Assembly (NCBI GenBank): GCA_038373865.1
Contig: JAXGGA010002348.1
Location: 1-64,000, forward strand
Source: Uloborus plumipes
Lineage: Eukaryota > Arthropoda > Arachnida > Araneae > Uloboridae
Direction: 5' to 3'
Length of the DNA stretch: 64,000 bases
The notes below the pieces were generated by a model. That model saw nothing but the letters and a program-made list of their open reading frames with translations, was not told the DNA's origin and did no database searches. The stretch's first letter is position 1, and every line of letters begins with the position of its first letter. Made by a program: the position numbers and the translations under genes. Shown one piece after another: positions 24,901-36,900 of the stretch.

Positions 24901-27900
24901 TAATAACCATAGTCATAAAAAAGATCAAAAATACATCCCTAACCTTAATTATAATTAAGGGAAATTTGTGTTAAAAGGAAAAAAAGTACCTACAAAAAAA
25001 GGTAGTTAAAACTTGAAAATAATGAGCCAATTCATGATTTTTTTACTCCATAATTGAGGCACTCAGAGTTAAACTGAATTAAGTCCATAAATTGTAGTTT
25101 CGAGAAAAATCAAGATTTCAGTTAACTGACACTAGTTAGACTTCAGAAGCGATTTAGATGATAATTTTCACTCATTTTTAACAGTATAAAACTAATTTCA
25201 ACACAATTTATAGTTTGAAAATTCAAAAACAATAAATTATGCAGCAATTTTAATTTTCTATTGGAAATAATTTTGGACTCAATTTACTTTGCTCTGAACG
25301 ATTCAATTGTTCAAACAGATGTATTGTGTTATGAGGAATTGAAAAAAAACTATCAACATATATTCACTAGTTAAAAAAATATATTGCTAACAATTTACAA
25401 CTTATAATTGAACAAAATAGAGTAACTTCTTAAATCAATAAATTTTGTTCTGTACATGAGAATTTCAAATAAATGTTTAAAATGGGAAGTAAAGAACAAA
25501 CCTATCATTTCTCCGCATTGGTTTCTCTTCATTATAATCTCTGTCATAATCTCTATCTCTGTCTCGGTCTCTATCTCTCTCTCTGTCTCTGTCACGATCA
25601 CGCTCTCTATCCCTTTCTCCTCTCTCTCGGTCTCTTATTCTCTTTTCTCTGTCGGCTCTATCTCGCATGATCTTTTCATAATCATTTGGCCAAACAGGAT
25701 CATACTCTTGTCTGATATCCCAGTCACCACCAAGTAATGTAGTATTATTTTTATTTTCCTATAACAGAACAAACGTAATTGTTACTACCTATCATACATT
25801 TCATGCCTTGTAATGAAAATGGTAACATTATTAATGACATGAAATAGAAAATTTGAAACTTTGCAATACAAAGTTTTGAGATTAAGAATTTCAAAATGTA
25901 AAAATCACAAATATACATAATTTTATGCAAGTTGCATCCAGTAGAGGGGAGAGAAAGAAAAGGCAATTATTATCCCTGGCTTTAAAAAACAATGACTATA
26001 TATTTATGTACATTTGAGGAACTATTTTTTTAATAAACATAATATGCATTGACAGCACATCCATTATCCCTGTTTCTAGCAAAATTTAAAATGAGGATTG
26101 TATGCAAGTGTTCAGAGATATTTTCTTTGTTGAGTAGAAATGAAAGTGAGAAAAAAAAGTAGGAAAATAAATTTCATGCATTTGTTTTATTTTGCCTTAT
26201 ATTCAGTTAGTTCGTACACTTTCCATTCACCATTTTTGCCCTTTACAAGATAGGTTTCTTAAACAACTTATAGTAATTTTAAGAGCAAGAATCTGAGAAA
26301 CTGTCACGCCTAGCATTATGAGGTGATTCATGACCTCTCAGATTTTCTCCCAAAAATTACCAAATGTTTATTATCTTATTGAAAGACCAAATCCAGAATG
26401 TTTTGTTCTCAAGTTGAGCTGTTTAGTTTTTATGGACCCCTAAAGGTGAAGGTGCGGCATCAAAAATTAAGCGGATTTTCAAGACATGGAAATTGCTGTG
26501 AGCTAAAACTCTCACCAGGAACTATTAAACTCCAATTTTCTTTTTGTATATTGAATATAGAAGGTTCAAACTTTACAAAATGAATGTTAAATTTGAGGTA
26601 AGTTGTTGCCGTAAGGTCAGTGAAGGTCCTCAAACCAAGGCATTTTTGATGTTTTTCAGCTTTTTTGAGGTCTAAAAACAGCTTGTACATTTCAGTTGCC
26701 ACAGCAAAAGTAGTTTCGTTTGAAAGACCAGTGTAAGCACTTTAAAATAATGTATAAATAACTGAGGAAAGTTCAACGTGCTTTTAGTTGCATAAGGCTA
26801 GAGATGAAAATGGTCGGAAAAAAACCGGAAATTTTCGGAAAAAAACCGTTTTTTTTTCCGGTTTTTTTCCGACCCGGAAAAATTGAATTTTTCCATTTAA
26901 TTTTTAAGAAAGAAATGACTAGAAAATCTTTTGTTTGTATAATTGTTAGAAGCGTTAATTCATTGAATCCTGTATTTTTGTTTTTCATTTAAATCCCATA
27001 AACATCCTGATGCAAAAGCATATAGCCATTATTTTCGTTTTTTTCCTTCTTATTTAATTACATTGCAGGTATCAAAGAGCATTTTTTTTAATTGTGTACA
27101 AAATTCTAGTTTTTTAGGATAATTATGAAATTTGGATACTGAAATTGTGCTAAAATGTTCAATTTTTGGTCGTACTCCCCTATAATTTGGCTCGATAATT
27201 CGGCCCGATTCAGCTTGGAAATCAGAAAAAAAGATAAATAAAATTTATCCAGTTTTCTGGAAATACTTGAATATTGGCCATTTTATAAACATTGCGTTCT
27301 CTACTCTAGGACAGCACAATTTTTAATTGAAAATGTTAAAGCAATAGTAAATAAGTACAGAAATTTATGTCAACAAAACATTTTAATATTTTGCAATAAG
27401 TGAACCACTGCTCAATTAGGTAAAATATAATTCTGATTAAATTCCAACTTTTGTAAACACAACAGATTTTATAATTGGCCTACTATTAGTGTATGTTTGA
27501 TATTAAAAGTACATAAATTATTTCTTATGAAAAATTACATTTCGCCACTGAAAGGTAAAATTATTTCATTATTGATAAGTGCGAATGCACAAAAATTTTC
27601 ATTTTTTAATATGAATTCTTTCATAGAAAATCCATTACCTCACTTTTTAACTGATTTTCTTTTTGTACTTCCTCTACTTTGTGTATTTATAAAATAAACT
27701 ATCCCATACATATTTAATTTTATATCATTGATTTATCAATTTCCTGTTAAAAATTGTTAATTTCCTTTTGGTATTTAGATATTTTCCAAAATTTTATATT
27801 AATATGCAATATTACTAACATTATGACAGCATATTTACAAAAAATTTAATAACTTAATTTAAATAGTTTACATATCTTTCAAAGATTTTTATATGTCTAA

Positions 27901-30900
27901 CAATTCAGAGTTCAAAATCGTACTAAGATAATAATTATTAACGATCTGTGTATTTAAAGTAGCACAAAATGTAAAATAAATAACTAAATAATAAAAAAAA
28001 ACTATATTAAAGTAAGTATACTCATCTTTATTGAAAATTCCAAGCAGAATTCAACGCTATCAACTATTAAAACTCTCTCAACACAACTCTACACAGAAAC
28101 TTCTTTAACAAAACCAACGTCCTTTCAGGAGCGCCCAGATGGGAGGTCACGGGAGGTCACTGTGACTCCCAATCACTCACTGGTCACTGTGACCTCCCAA
28201 TAATTTCCGTATTCGGCACATTTTGTTGGCGATTCGGCAATTTGAAGGCAATATTGCAACATTGAGTTTTGTTGTTCTTTTTAGTTTTTTGAATTGTTTG
28301 TTCAATGTTTTTTTCTCATATACGACAATGCCTCATGTACGACATGTGTGCATGCTTGTATTTTATCATTCGGCAAATTGATAATTTTCCCCCCTCCCAA
28401 AAATTTTAGTTCGGAGCGCTCCTGCGTCCTTTTAGGGAAGAACTAATTTTACTTCTTCATGAAATGAATAAGCATAACTTCAGCCACAGAACGAGTTTTC
28501 AGCTGACTATGCGACCGTGCTTGCTAAGCACATAGTAGAATCTACAATTGAGCTCAAACTGAGATATTGCATTTTAAAGAGCTGTGCCTCCATATATTTT
28601 GTTGTGATGACTTTTTATTCAGATTATTAAAAAAGAAAGTTTCCAATCACAAATGACTACAAAACATTTTATTAATAACACATACGAAACAGAAAGCAAC
28701 CTCTGGTTAATAACTCTGGTTTTGTTGAAAAGTTGGGGTACGACTATTGTACTTAGCAAGGCAGTGCAGTAAGTTGAAACTCCAGTTTAAATTTTGTTCA
28801 GGTTTAGAAACCATTACGCAGTTTATAGTTTTCTATTAGAAAGGTTAAAAAAGAAGTCATTTAAATTTTATTTGGATTTAGATTGGGTGGGGAAAAACCA
28901 GAACTCAATAGTTTTCATTTTTAGATAGTGAGGATATATTGCAAGGGAGAAAAATCATTCTGATTTTTCTTTCAAACACTATTATTGATGTTTGAAAGTA
29001 TCTACTTATTATTCTAAGTTTTAAAGGCAGTCTAAAATAGAAAATTTAATTCTAAGGATTAGACACACTTTATCCAACATTAACAGTGAAATGACGATAT
29101 GATTCATTTGTGGAGTTTGACCGAGAAAGCTTTGAGTCATAAAACAGAAAGGCTATTTTTTTCCTATTAAAGCCTACCTAATTATGCGCATTTCGGCCAT
29201 CAGGAAAAATAATATGTGTTGATTGCATATATTTTTAATGATTAACCTTTTAAATGGTCCAAGAAAAACAAAACTATTAAAAAACGCTCTTTTTAATTGT
29301 AAAAAAGTCAATTTTTCATTGTTTTCCAATTTTTCCGGAAAAAAACAGGAAAAAACCGGTTTTTTTCCATCACTTCAAAATTTACGGAAATTTTACATCT
29401 CTACATAAGGCCGAAATATGAAAAATGTCATATTTTACCGATATTCAAACGGTCATAACTTCCTCTGCCAACAACATATTGAAATATTTTTTCTGCCAAT
29501 GTCATACTCTATTCTTCGTCTTAACAGAACAGTTGAGTCCTTTGAGGCGAAATGCTTAAAAGTTTTTTACAAAAAATGCACAGGAAAAAATAATTTTTTT
29601 GTCAAAAATTTTTTAACATTTCGCCTCAAATTACTCAACTGTTCTGTTAAGATAAAGAATAGAGTATGACATTGGCAAAAACAATATTTCAATATGTTGT
29701 TGGCAGAGGAAGTTATGACCGTTTGAATATCGGTAAAATATGACATTTTTCATATTTCGACCTTACGCAACTAAAAGCACGTTGAACTTTCCTCGGTTAT
29801 TTATACATAATTTTAAAGTGCTTACACTGGTCTTTCAAACTACACTACTTTTGCCGTGGCAACTGAAATGTACAAGCTGTTTTTAGACGTCAAAAATGCT
29901 GAAAAACGTCAAAAATGCCTTGTTTTGAGGGCCTTCACTGACCTTACGGCAACAACTTACCTCAAATTTAACATTCATTTCGTAAAGTTTGAACCTTCTA
30001 TATTCCATATACAAAAAGAAAACTGGAGTTAAACAGTTCCTGGTAAGAGTTTTGGCTCACAGTAACTTCCATGTCTTGAAAATCTACTTAATTTTTGATG
30101 CCGCACCTTCAACTTTGGGGATCCATAAAAACTAAACAACTCAACTGTAGAACAAAACATTCTGGATTTGTTCTTTCAATAAAATAATAAACATTTGGTA
30201 ATTTTTTGGAAAAAATCTGAGAGGTCATGAATCACAGTCGTGACACTCTCTCAGATTCTTGCTCTTAATAAAACAAATGCAGTGAATAATATTAGTCTGT
30301 AAAAGAATTGTGAAAGTATTGGGATAAAATATAGATAATTGGTTCCAACTTAAAAGAGTAAAAAAGAGGTAATAATTATTTTTCATTTTTTTTCTTGTTA
30401 ATTCAAACAGAGGGGGAATTTCAATTCTGTTGGATTAATTAGAGGACATAGTTTAGGAAATGTAAAATTATGTAGCAAGATGGCATTAATAAAAGAAAAG
30501 AAATAAAAAATTACTGAAAAAACTTAGACAAAAGCATAAAATATTACAAATGTGCTATCAGTATTTGATGTAGTAAAACAAGACAAAATCATGCAACAGG
30601 CATCCAAAGTTAAAAGTGAACAGTTGAGATGAATTAGCTATGAAAGAATGGGCAAAAGATACAAAATATTTCAACAGCACTATCACTCTTGCAATGTTCA
30701 AAATAAATAAATAAATAAATAAATAAATAAACAAAACAAAAGCTAATATTCAAACAGAAAATTAAACCATAAAAAATTGCACGAAATAATCAAATATGCA
30801 GCATTACAAAACAGTAAAGCTGATGAGCTAATGACATTTTCTGTCCTGTACAAGGTAGTCCAAAAAGTATGATAGAAAGTAAACAATCATCTATATACAT

Positions 30901-33900
30901 AAATGACTACTTTTGTATGCATGTATGTAGAGGGTAATTTTCAAAACTACAGGACCGATTTTAACCATTTTTTCACCATAGATAGCTACATTAACAGGAA
31001 TCAGGATAGGCTATAATTTATTTCTGAAAAACTTAGTTTAAAAAAGTTATTATGAAAAACAGTTAATTTTATATAATTTCTCCATTAAATGATTAAATTT
31101 TCAACCCATTGTTGCGAAAATTTGTAGCCTTACAACAACAATATTAATCAGGGGTGCCCACAGGGAAGGATTATGGCGCAAGTTGCGCCATCAAAATTTT
31201 TGGGGGGGGATTTTTTAAAGAAATTTATTTATTTTTTTAAATTACTTATCAATGTATTTTTTTAATTAAACTATTTACTGATTTTTTTAATTTAAACTAT
31301 TCATTAATTTCTTTTTTTTAATTTAAATTATTTCTTTATTATTATTTTTTTATTTATTTGTTGATTTTTTTTTGTGTGTGTGTGCTTGAAATGTCTGAAA
31401 GAGAAAAAAAAGCGATTCTATTGTGCGCATGATTAGTACTTTCAAAAATTAATATAGAAAAAAAGTTAGAATAAAAAAATAAAATAAATAAATAATATTT
31501 AAAAAATAAATAAATAATGTTTAAGAAAATAAATAAAATAAAAAAGAGAGGAAAAAATAAAAAGCAGAAGAGGGTTGTGAAAATTTTTGGGGGGGAATTT
31601 GCGTCATTGAGCTTGGGGGGGATGGGCACCCCTGATATTAATAGTAATCATAATGAAAATTTTGAACCAAGGCCTCTCTGGGTTAAGTATGAAATTTAAT
31701 GCTTAGGATTTTTACATTCATCTATGCCAACAAAGGCTACCAGGGCTAAATAAAAAGAGAATTGATTTTGGCCAGAGCTAAAAAATAGAAAGTGTTTATA
31801 GTAAAAAAATTTCTGAATTACGTAAGTTTTCACAAATTGGGCTTTAACGTATTAGCAGAAAAAAACTTTTTTCCTATTATGGGAGCTGCACAGTTTAAGT
31901 TTAATACAACCTGGATTCATGTGCATTAAGACAGAAAAAATAACCATTGTTTACAGAAGTAGCCATTTATGTATATAGATGTGTACTTTAATGTTGCAAA
32001 ACTTATGAATGAGTTTCACTAAAACACCCAACTAAAACAGCAGCCCTGGCAGAGCCGGGTACCCGGCTAGTTGTTACTAAAAGGCAAACTGCAAGAGCAT
32101 GGAACCTATTTCATTGAATAAAGACATAAATGACATTTAATAATGCAAGATATTTTAGTCTATCATCATCAACCATAGTGATATAAAGCTACTTTTGAAA
32201 CTGTATGACAAGCTGAAGTGTGTCGGGACCAACAAGTAAATCAATCTCCTTTCTGATGGCTAATTTCAGGTATGTAACCCCATAAGAAGTCACACGGATT
32301 TAAGTCTAAACTGTAAGGGTTCTGAAAATAAACCACGGGGCACACTGTTCTCCTATAAATTTCTGTACATCCAATGGAAGCAAATGCTTACCAAAAGTCA
32401 TTTCATGCAGGTATGCGCAGATGTTGTCAGTTCTCTGGGGATGAGCCCCAGCCTGAACAAACTAGCACCGGCATACCATGTTTAGACGGTCAGCTTCAGG
32501 GCATAATGGTTAATTGCATACTTAAGGAAAGAGAAAGTCCATTTGAAATTTGTTGAGGACATTGTGGGACCAATTCTAATACAGTCCTTAAAAAACCTAA
32601 ATACCTAAAGGTTGAGTCACAATTGAGAAAACTTATTCCTTAAAATAGGTAGAATTTCTACCCATTCAAATTCCCCCATCAATTGTGAATCCCATTCCTC
32701 AATTTTCATCTGCGTATCACCCCTTCCTAAAAATGGACAACCCTGAAAAAAGGAGGAGTCATAGGCCATCTCTGCAAAGTTGAATTATATGTGTACATTA
32801 GGGTGGAGTGAAAAACAAAAATTTTGGAATTTTATTCTGTAATACCCGGCAAAAGCTGTGCATGTGTAAGTATAATACACATGTAAAATATTATCAAGTG
32901 TTGGAACAACTAAATAATTTTGTGAAAAATCAAATAATTTTGTGAAAATCAAACAATTTTGAAAAAAAAAAAAAAAAAATGCAAAAAAAAAAAAAAAATG
33001 TTTTGAATTTAATAAAAACTAAAAATGAATATCATTTATTTTCCTCTTAAAAAAGCGTATTGAACATAAAAAATGCGAAAAATCCGATTCCTGTAGCGGA
33101 TGCAAAGAGATTGCAGTTTTCAGAGTGATGGCATCTCAAACGCATAAAAACGGAATATAAATGAATTTATTTTGGTTATATTTTTTTACAATTGCATTTT
33201 AAAGGTCTATTGAAAACATATTATAAATGACTGTTAATACAATAAATGCAAAAATAAAATGAAACGATCCATTCAGCGTTTAACATTTAGACTAAAAGAA
33301 CAGTTAATTTTGCTTTAAAAAAATTTAAAATAATGATTTGAACAAAAACTAAAGCGAATTTTCATTTATTTGCCTCCTAATAAGGAGTAATAATAAGGAG
33401 CTTAAAAAATAAGGAGCATAAAAAATAAGTAAAATTCGATTTTCATATTGGATGCAGAGATTGCAGTTTTCAAAATAAAAGCATTAAAATTATAAAAACT
33501 GTAAATAAAATAATTTATTAAAGTTGAATAATACTAGAATTACATTTCATTAGATCTGTAAGATGAATGTTATTAATGATAACCGAAATATTCGCCGAAA
33601 ATTCGGAGGAAAAAAATACGGAAGTAGGGAGTTGTAGCAAAACGGACAAAAGCGAGCTTCCAATATTAATAGATGAAAAAATACATTGATTCCTGTACAT
33701 AACCGAAACGCCACACCTGTAAGCATTAAAAAAATAAATCCAGATAATTTTCGGCCAAAATAAGGTCAAAACGTCGCACCAAAGACCTTAGATGGCGATA
33801 ATTTTAAATAGCTGATCGCGCAACCAGAAGCAATCAAATTGCTTCTCCAACCCCAGCTATCTGTTAGCAGTTCTAAGTTCATTCCGCTGATAATTGCTAT

Positions 33901-36900
33901 TATTATTATTTCCTTTTCGTTTAAGTCAAGAGCTGGGAGAAAAATCCTTATTCAGCATTTCCAGAGAAATCCATAACAGCAACATCGCAGCAAGCCACTT
34001 TGATTTGCATATGGTAAAAAAACAAGCAGAACTATTAAAGCAAAACAACTACCTTTTTTAAGTTGTTAATTTCTTTAAAAGAAACCAACAAAGAGTGCTA
34101 CATTTTACATTAAAGATTTATCGTCGGAGTATGGCAGGCAGGAAGTGCTGACTTTTTTTTTTTTTTTGCAAAATTGGCGGATAAGCGATTCTCTTCTTAA
34201 ACTTTAGAAAAGAATCAAAAGTTGTGGGCTTTTACGCAGAAATATGCTGTGCTTTATTTTGATTTCAGATTTGCTTTTTGAATGAATAATGTGTGAAATG
34301 TCCGTTTTGTTTGATCAGCATTTTGTGAAGGGTCCGTTTTGCTGCTTCTGCTTTTTCCATCCACCCAGCCTCGTTGTTTACATATTTTCAACACATATTA
34401 CCAGATGCAATTTCTTTCTGACGTTAAACAGGTTTCACCTTTTGAATCAAAGTTTGTAGTTAGACTTATGACTCAGTTTTGACATTGATGATTGCGAGCA
34501 TATAGTTTTTCATTTAAATTCATATCTTGTCTTTTCCTCCAATAGCAGTCTACCATCTCACTAACCAGTTTTTAAACCCTTAAAACAGTCGGAGTGTAGA
34601 AGAGGTACACTTAATGAATCACTGATAAAGTGCAACTTGTTTTTTAAAAGTTAACTTAGTAACGTTGCAAGAACTCAGTGGAAGATATCGAAGCTTTAAA
34701 AACGGATTAAAAAAAGAGGAAAAGTACTTGATGGACATTGTCAATGTAATACAGAAAGAAAAAAGTGACCCTGATATCACTATAAATATCGGAGACCTTT
34801 CAGTCATTAGCGTTCGTTAATTCGAGCTAACAGAGTTATGAATCTTAATTTTTAAGATAAATTTCTAATGAGATGAAGATACATATCAGTTATATCTTTA
34901 AATAATATAATGGTTCAGGAAATTAGAAATTTAAAAAAAAGGAAGAAAATTTCCGTAAAACATGGAATTGTATGTATAATGAAAGTTACGCAAGCTATAA
35001 TTCATTTAATTGATGATCTTCTCTTCTTCGTGGATCCGCTGATACGAAGAAATGCCTGCTTTGTTAATTTTGAGAACTTGTAATTGGCCATGCACGGCAG
35101 TGGACGATAGTCAAACTGTAAAGGAGTTGGGTTACGGAAAGGCATATAACATCAGAAAACACTTTGATAATTAAATAAGAACTTTTATGACCAATATTAA
35201 GTTTTGAAAGTTCAAACTATGAGATTTTTTAAATTGACATCATTAATGGGAGGAAAGTAAACACGCCTTAACCAGTCAATTTATTCTTATAGTTTTAAAC
35301 TTTTATAGAATGTGTAATTTTTAATATGATAACAGCTCCATGGAAATTTTTTTTCTTTTTTTTTTAATTTCTAATTTCTTGAACTATACAAAAGCATATT
35401 TTTTAATGATATAACTGACGAGTATCTTTATCTCATTAGAAACTCAGCTTAAAAACCAACAACTTCATAACTCTGTTAGCTCGAATTAATGAAAGCCAAT
35501 GACTGAAAGGTCTCCAATTTTTGATAGTGAGATCAGGGTCACTTTTTTCTTTCTGTATTACATTGACAATGTCCATCAAGTACTTTTATCCCTGTTTAAT
35601 GCTTTGGTACCTTCCACCGATTTCTTGCAACGTTAATAAGACAACTTTTCAAAAACAAGTTGTACTTTATCAGTGATTGAATAAGTATACCTCTTTTACA
35701 CTCCGACTGTTTTAAGGGTTCAAAACTGGTTAGTGAGATGGCAGATTGCTATTGAAGGAAGAGACAAGATATGAATTTAAATGAAAAACTATATGCTCGC
35801 AATCGTCAAGGTAAAAACTGAGTCATGAGTCAAACTTCAAACTTTGATTCAAAAGGAGAAACCTGTTTAACATCAGATAGTAATTGTATCCGTATAAATG
35901 TGTTGAAAATATGTAAACAACGTGGCTGGGTGGATGGGAAAGGCAGAATGACACCCGAAATGCAGCTACCTCCTTGTGGTGCGTTCTGGGCTGTTAATGT
36001 AACGAAATATAAATGCATTTAAAACCATTCATTGCGAAAAAAATAGTATCTGAATTACAAAAGAAGAATTGCTATGTGCAAAAAATGGTAAAAAAAGGCA
36101 ATTTTTGGTTAATTTCACGGAACTTTACGGTTTATGTACGAACTTAATACTGAATAGAATACAAATAATTTTGAAGATGCATAAAAAGAGTGTTAAAAAG
36201 AAGCATTTTAATGGTTATAGAACAAAAATGGTGATTATTTATATTTTCCAAAAAAATTTTGAAAATTGACATTTTTTCGTATTTTTAGAGAAATTCAAGT
36301 CCTGGTAGGACCCTAAAGGAGTTGTTCAAACTTGATAATATTTTACATGTGTTTTATACTTACGCATGCACAGCTTTTGCCGGGTATTACAGAAAAAAAT
36401 TCCAAAATTTCTGTTTTTCGCTCCACCCTAGTGTACATGTTTATCATTCCGTAAAAATATAGAATCTCATTTGCAAAATGGAGACCCCCCCCCCTACCCC
36501 TAATTTAAATTTGATATGCCCTTGATTACATTACTTGATTTTTGCCTTCATCCACAACAAAAAACTTAACTACTGTAAAATCCCAAGAGTAACTCCCCTC
36601 CTTTTCAAAACCAAGTAGAGATACATTTCAGGAGGGGGGGGGGGTTATAATCGAGATTTAAGATTAGGTATATTCGGGATTTAAGATAAATTTCCTTTAG
36701 ACGAATAAGGGGAGGGGGTATATTCGATGGGGGGAGGGGGGTTACTTTTGGGATTTTACGGTATCTATTTTAATAACAATATATCTATTTTTTTTTCCTA
36801 TTTTATTTAAGAAAATTACAATTACAAACCTTTGGTCCAAGTCCTAAAATAGGAGGTTGAAGATCATCACCTTCATCTTTTCGAGACTTTAAATCAACAA

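Larger units (their letters stand above)
19263..25501. other. RBM17 intron 4
   Basis: 6.2 kb. It holds the foldback at 19505-22577. The remainder (22578-25501) has G-run-bearing AT-rich sequence and a perfect small palindrome at 23483-23504, but no gene or element with defined ends that I can support. Confidence 0.75.
26799..29403. mobile_element. hAT-type element, 2605 bp, nested in the foldback
   Basis: Flanked by identical 8-mers CATAAGGC (26791-26798 and 29404-29411). The ends are TAGAGATG and CATCTCTA, followed inside by blocks rich in GGAAAAAAACCGG and its complement. No transposase coding was found in 2.6 kb, so it is non-autonomous or heavily decayed. Confidence 0.9.
26280..30267. 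mobile_element. Foldback palindrome, about 1.4 kb before nested insertion
   Basis: Left arm 26280-26798 is the inverted copy of about 29750-30267; both carry TCATGACCTCTCAGATTTT, GATGCCGCACCTTCA (one strand) and GGTAAGTTGTTGCCGTAAGG. After removing the nested 2605-bp element and one TSD copy, the palindrome continues into 29412-29565 versus about 29610-29757 (ATGTCATACTCTATTCTT, TCTGCCAACAACATATTGAA), leaving a loop of only about 45 bp. Total is about 1375 bp of almost continuous inverted symmetry. Confidence 0.9.
32799..36430. mobile_element. hAT-type element, 3.6 kb, with nested foldback
   Basis: Flanked by identical 8-mers GTGTACAT (32791-32798, 36431-36438). The tips are TAGGGTGGAG, and the inverted arms continue for about 110 bp (32799-32912 and about 36312-36430), sharing AATACCCGGCAAAAGCTGTG. 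No transposase coding is recognised. It carries the 340-bp tandem family at 33008-33540 and a separate foldback at 34347-35946. Confidence 0.88.
25759..36829. other. RBM17 intron 3, 11 kb, transposon-filled
   Basis: It contains, in order, a foldback (26280-30267) with nested hAT elements, an AAAT microsatellite, a Helitron (30890-32070) with a nested hAT MITE, a transposase relic (about 32150-32420), a 3.6-kb hAT (32799-36430) with another foldback inside, and about 0.4 kb next to exon 3 without recognisable content. 25759-26279 and 30268-30889 also show nothing definite. Confidence 0.85.

Noticed and set aside
25456..25737. Plus-strand open frames of 65-93 codons rich in Ser/Leu/Val
   Set aside because: They are the antisense of the Arg/Asp repeat exon of RBM17, which is conserved and correctly spliced.
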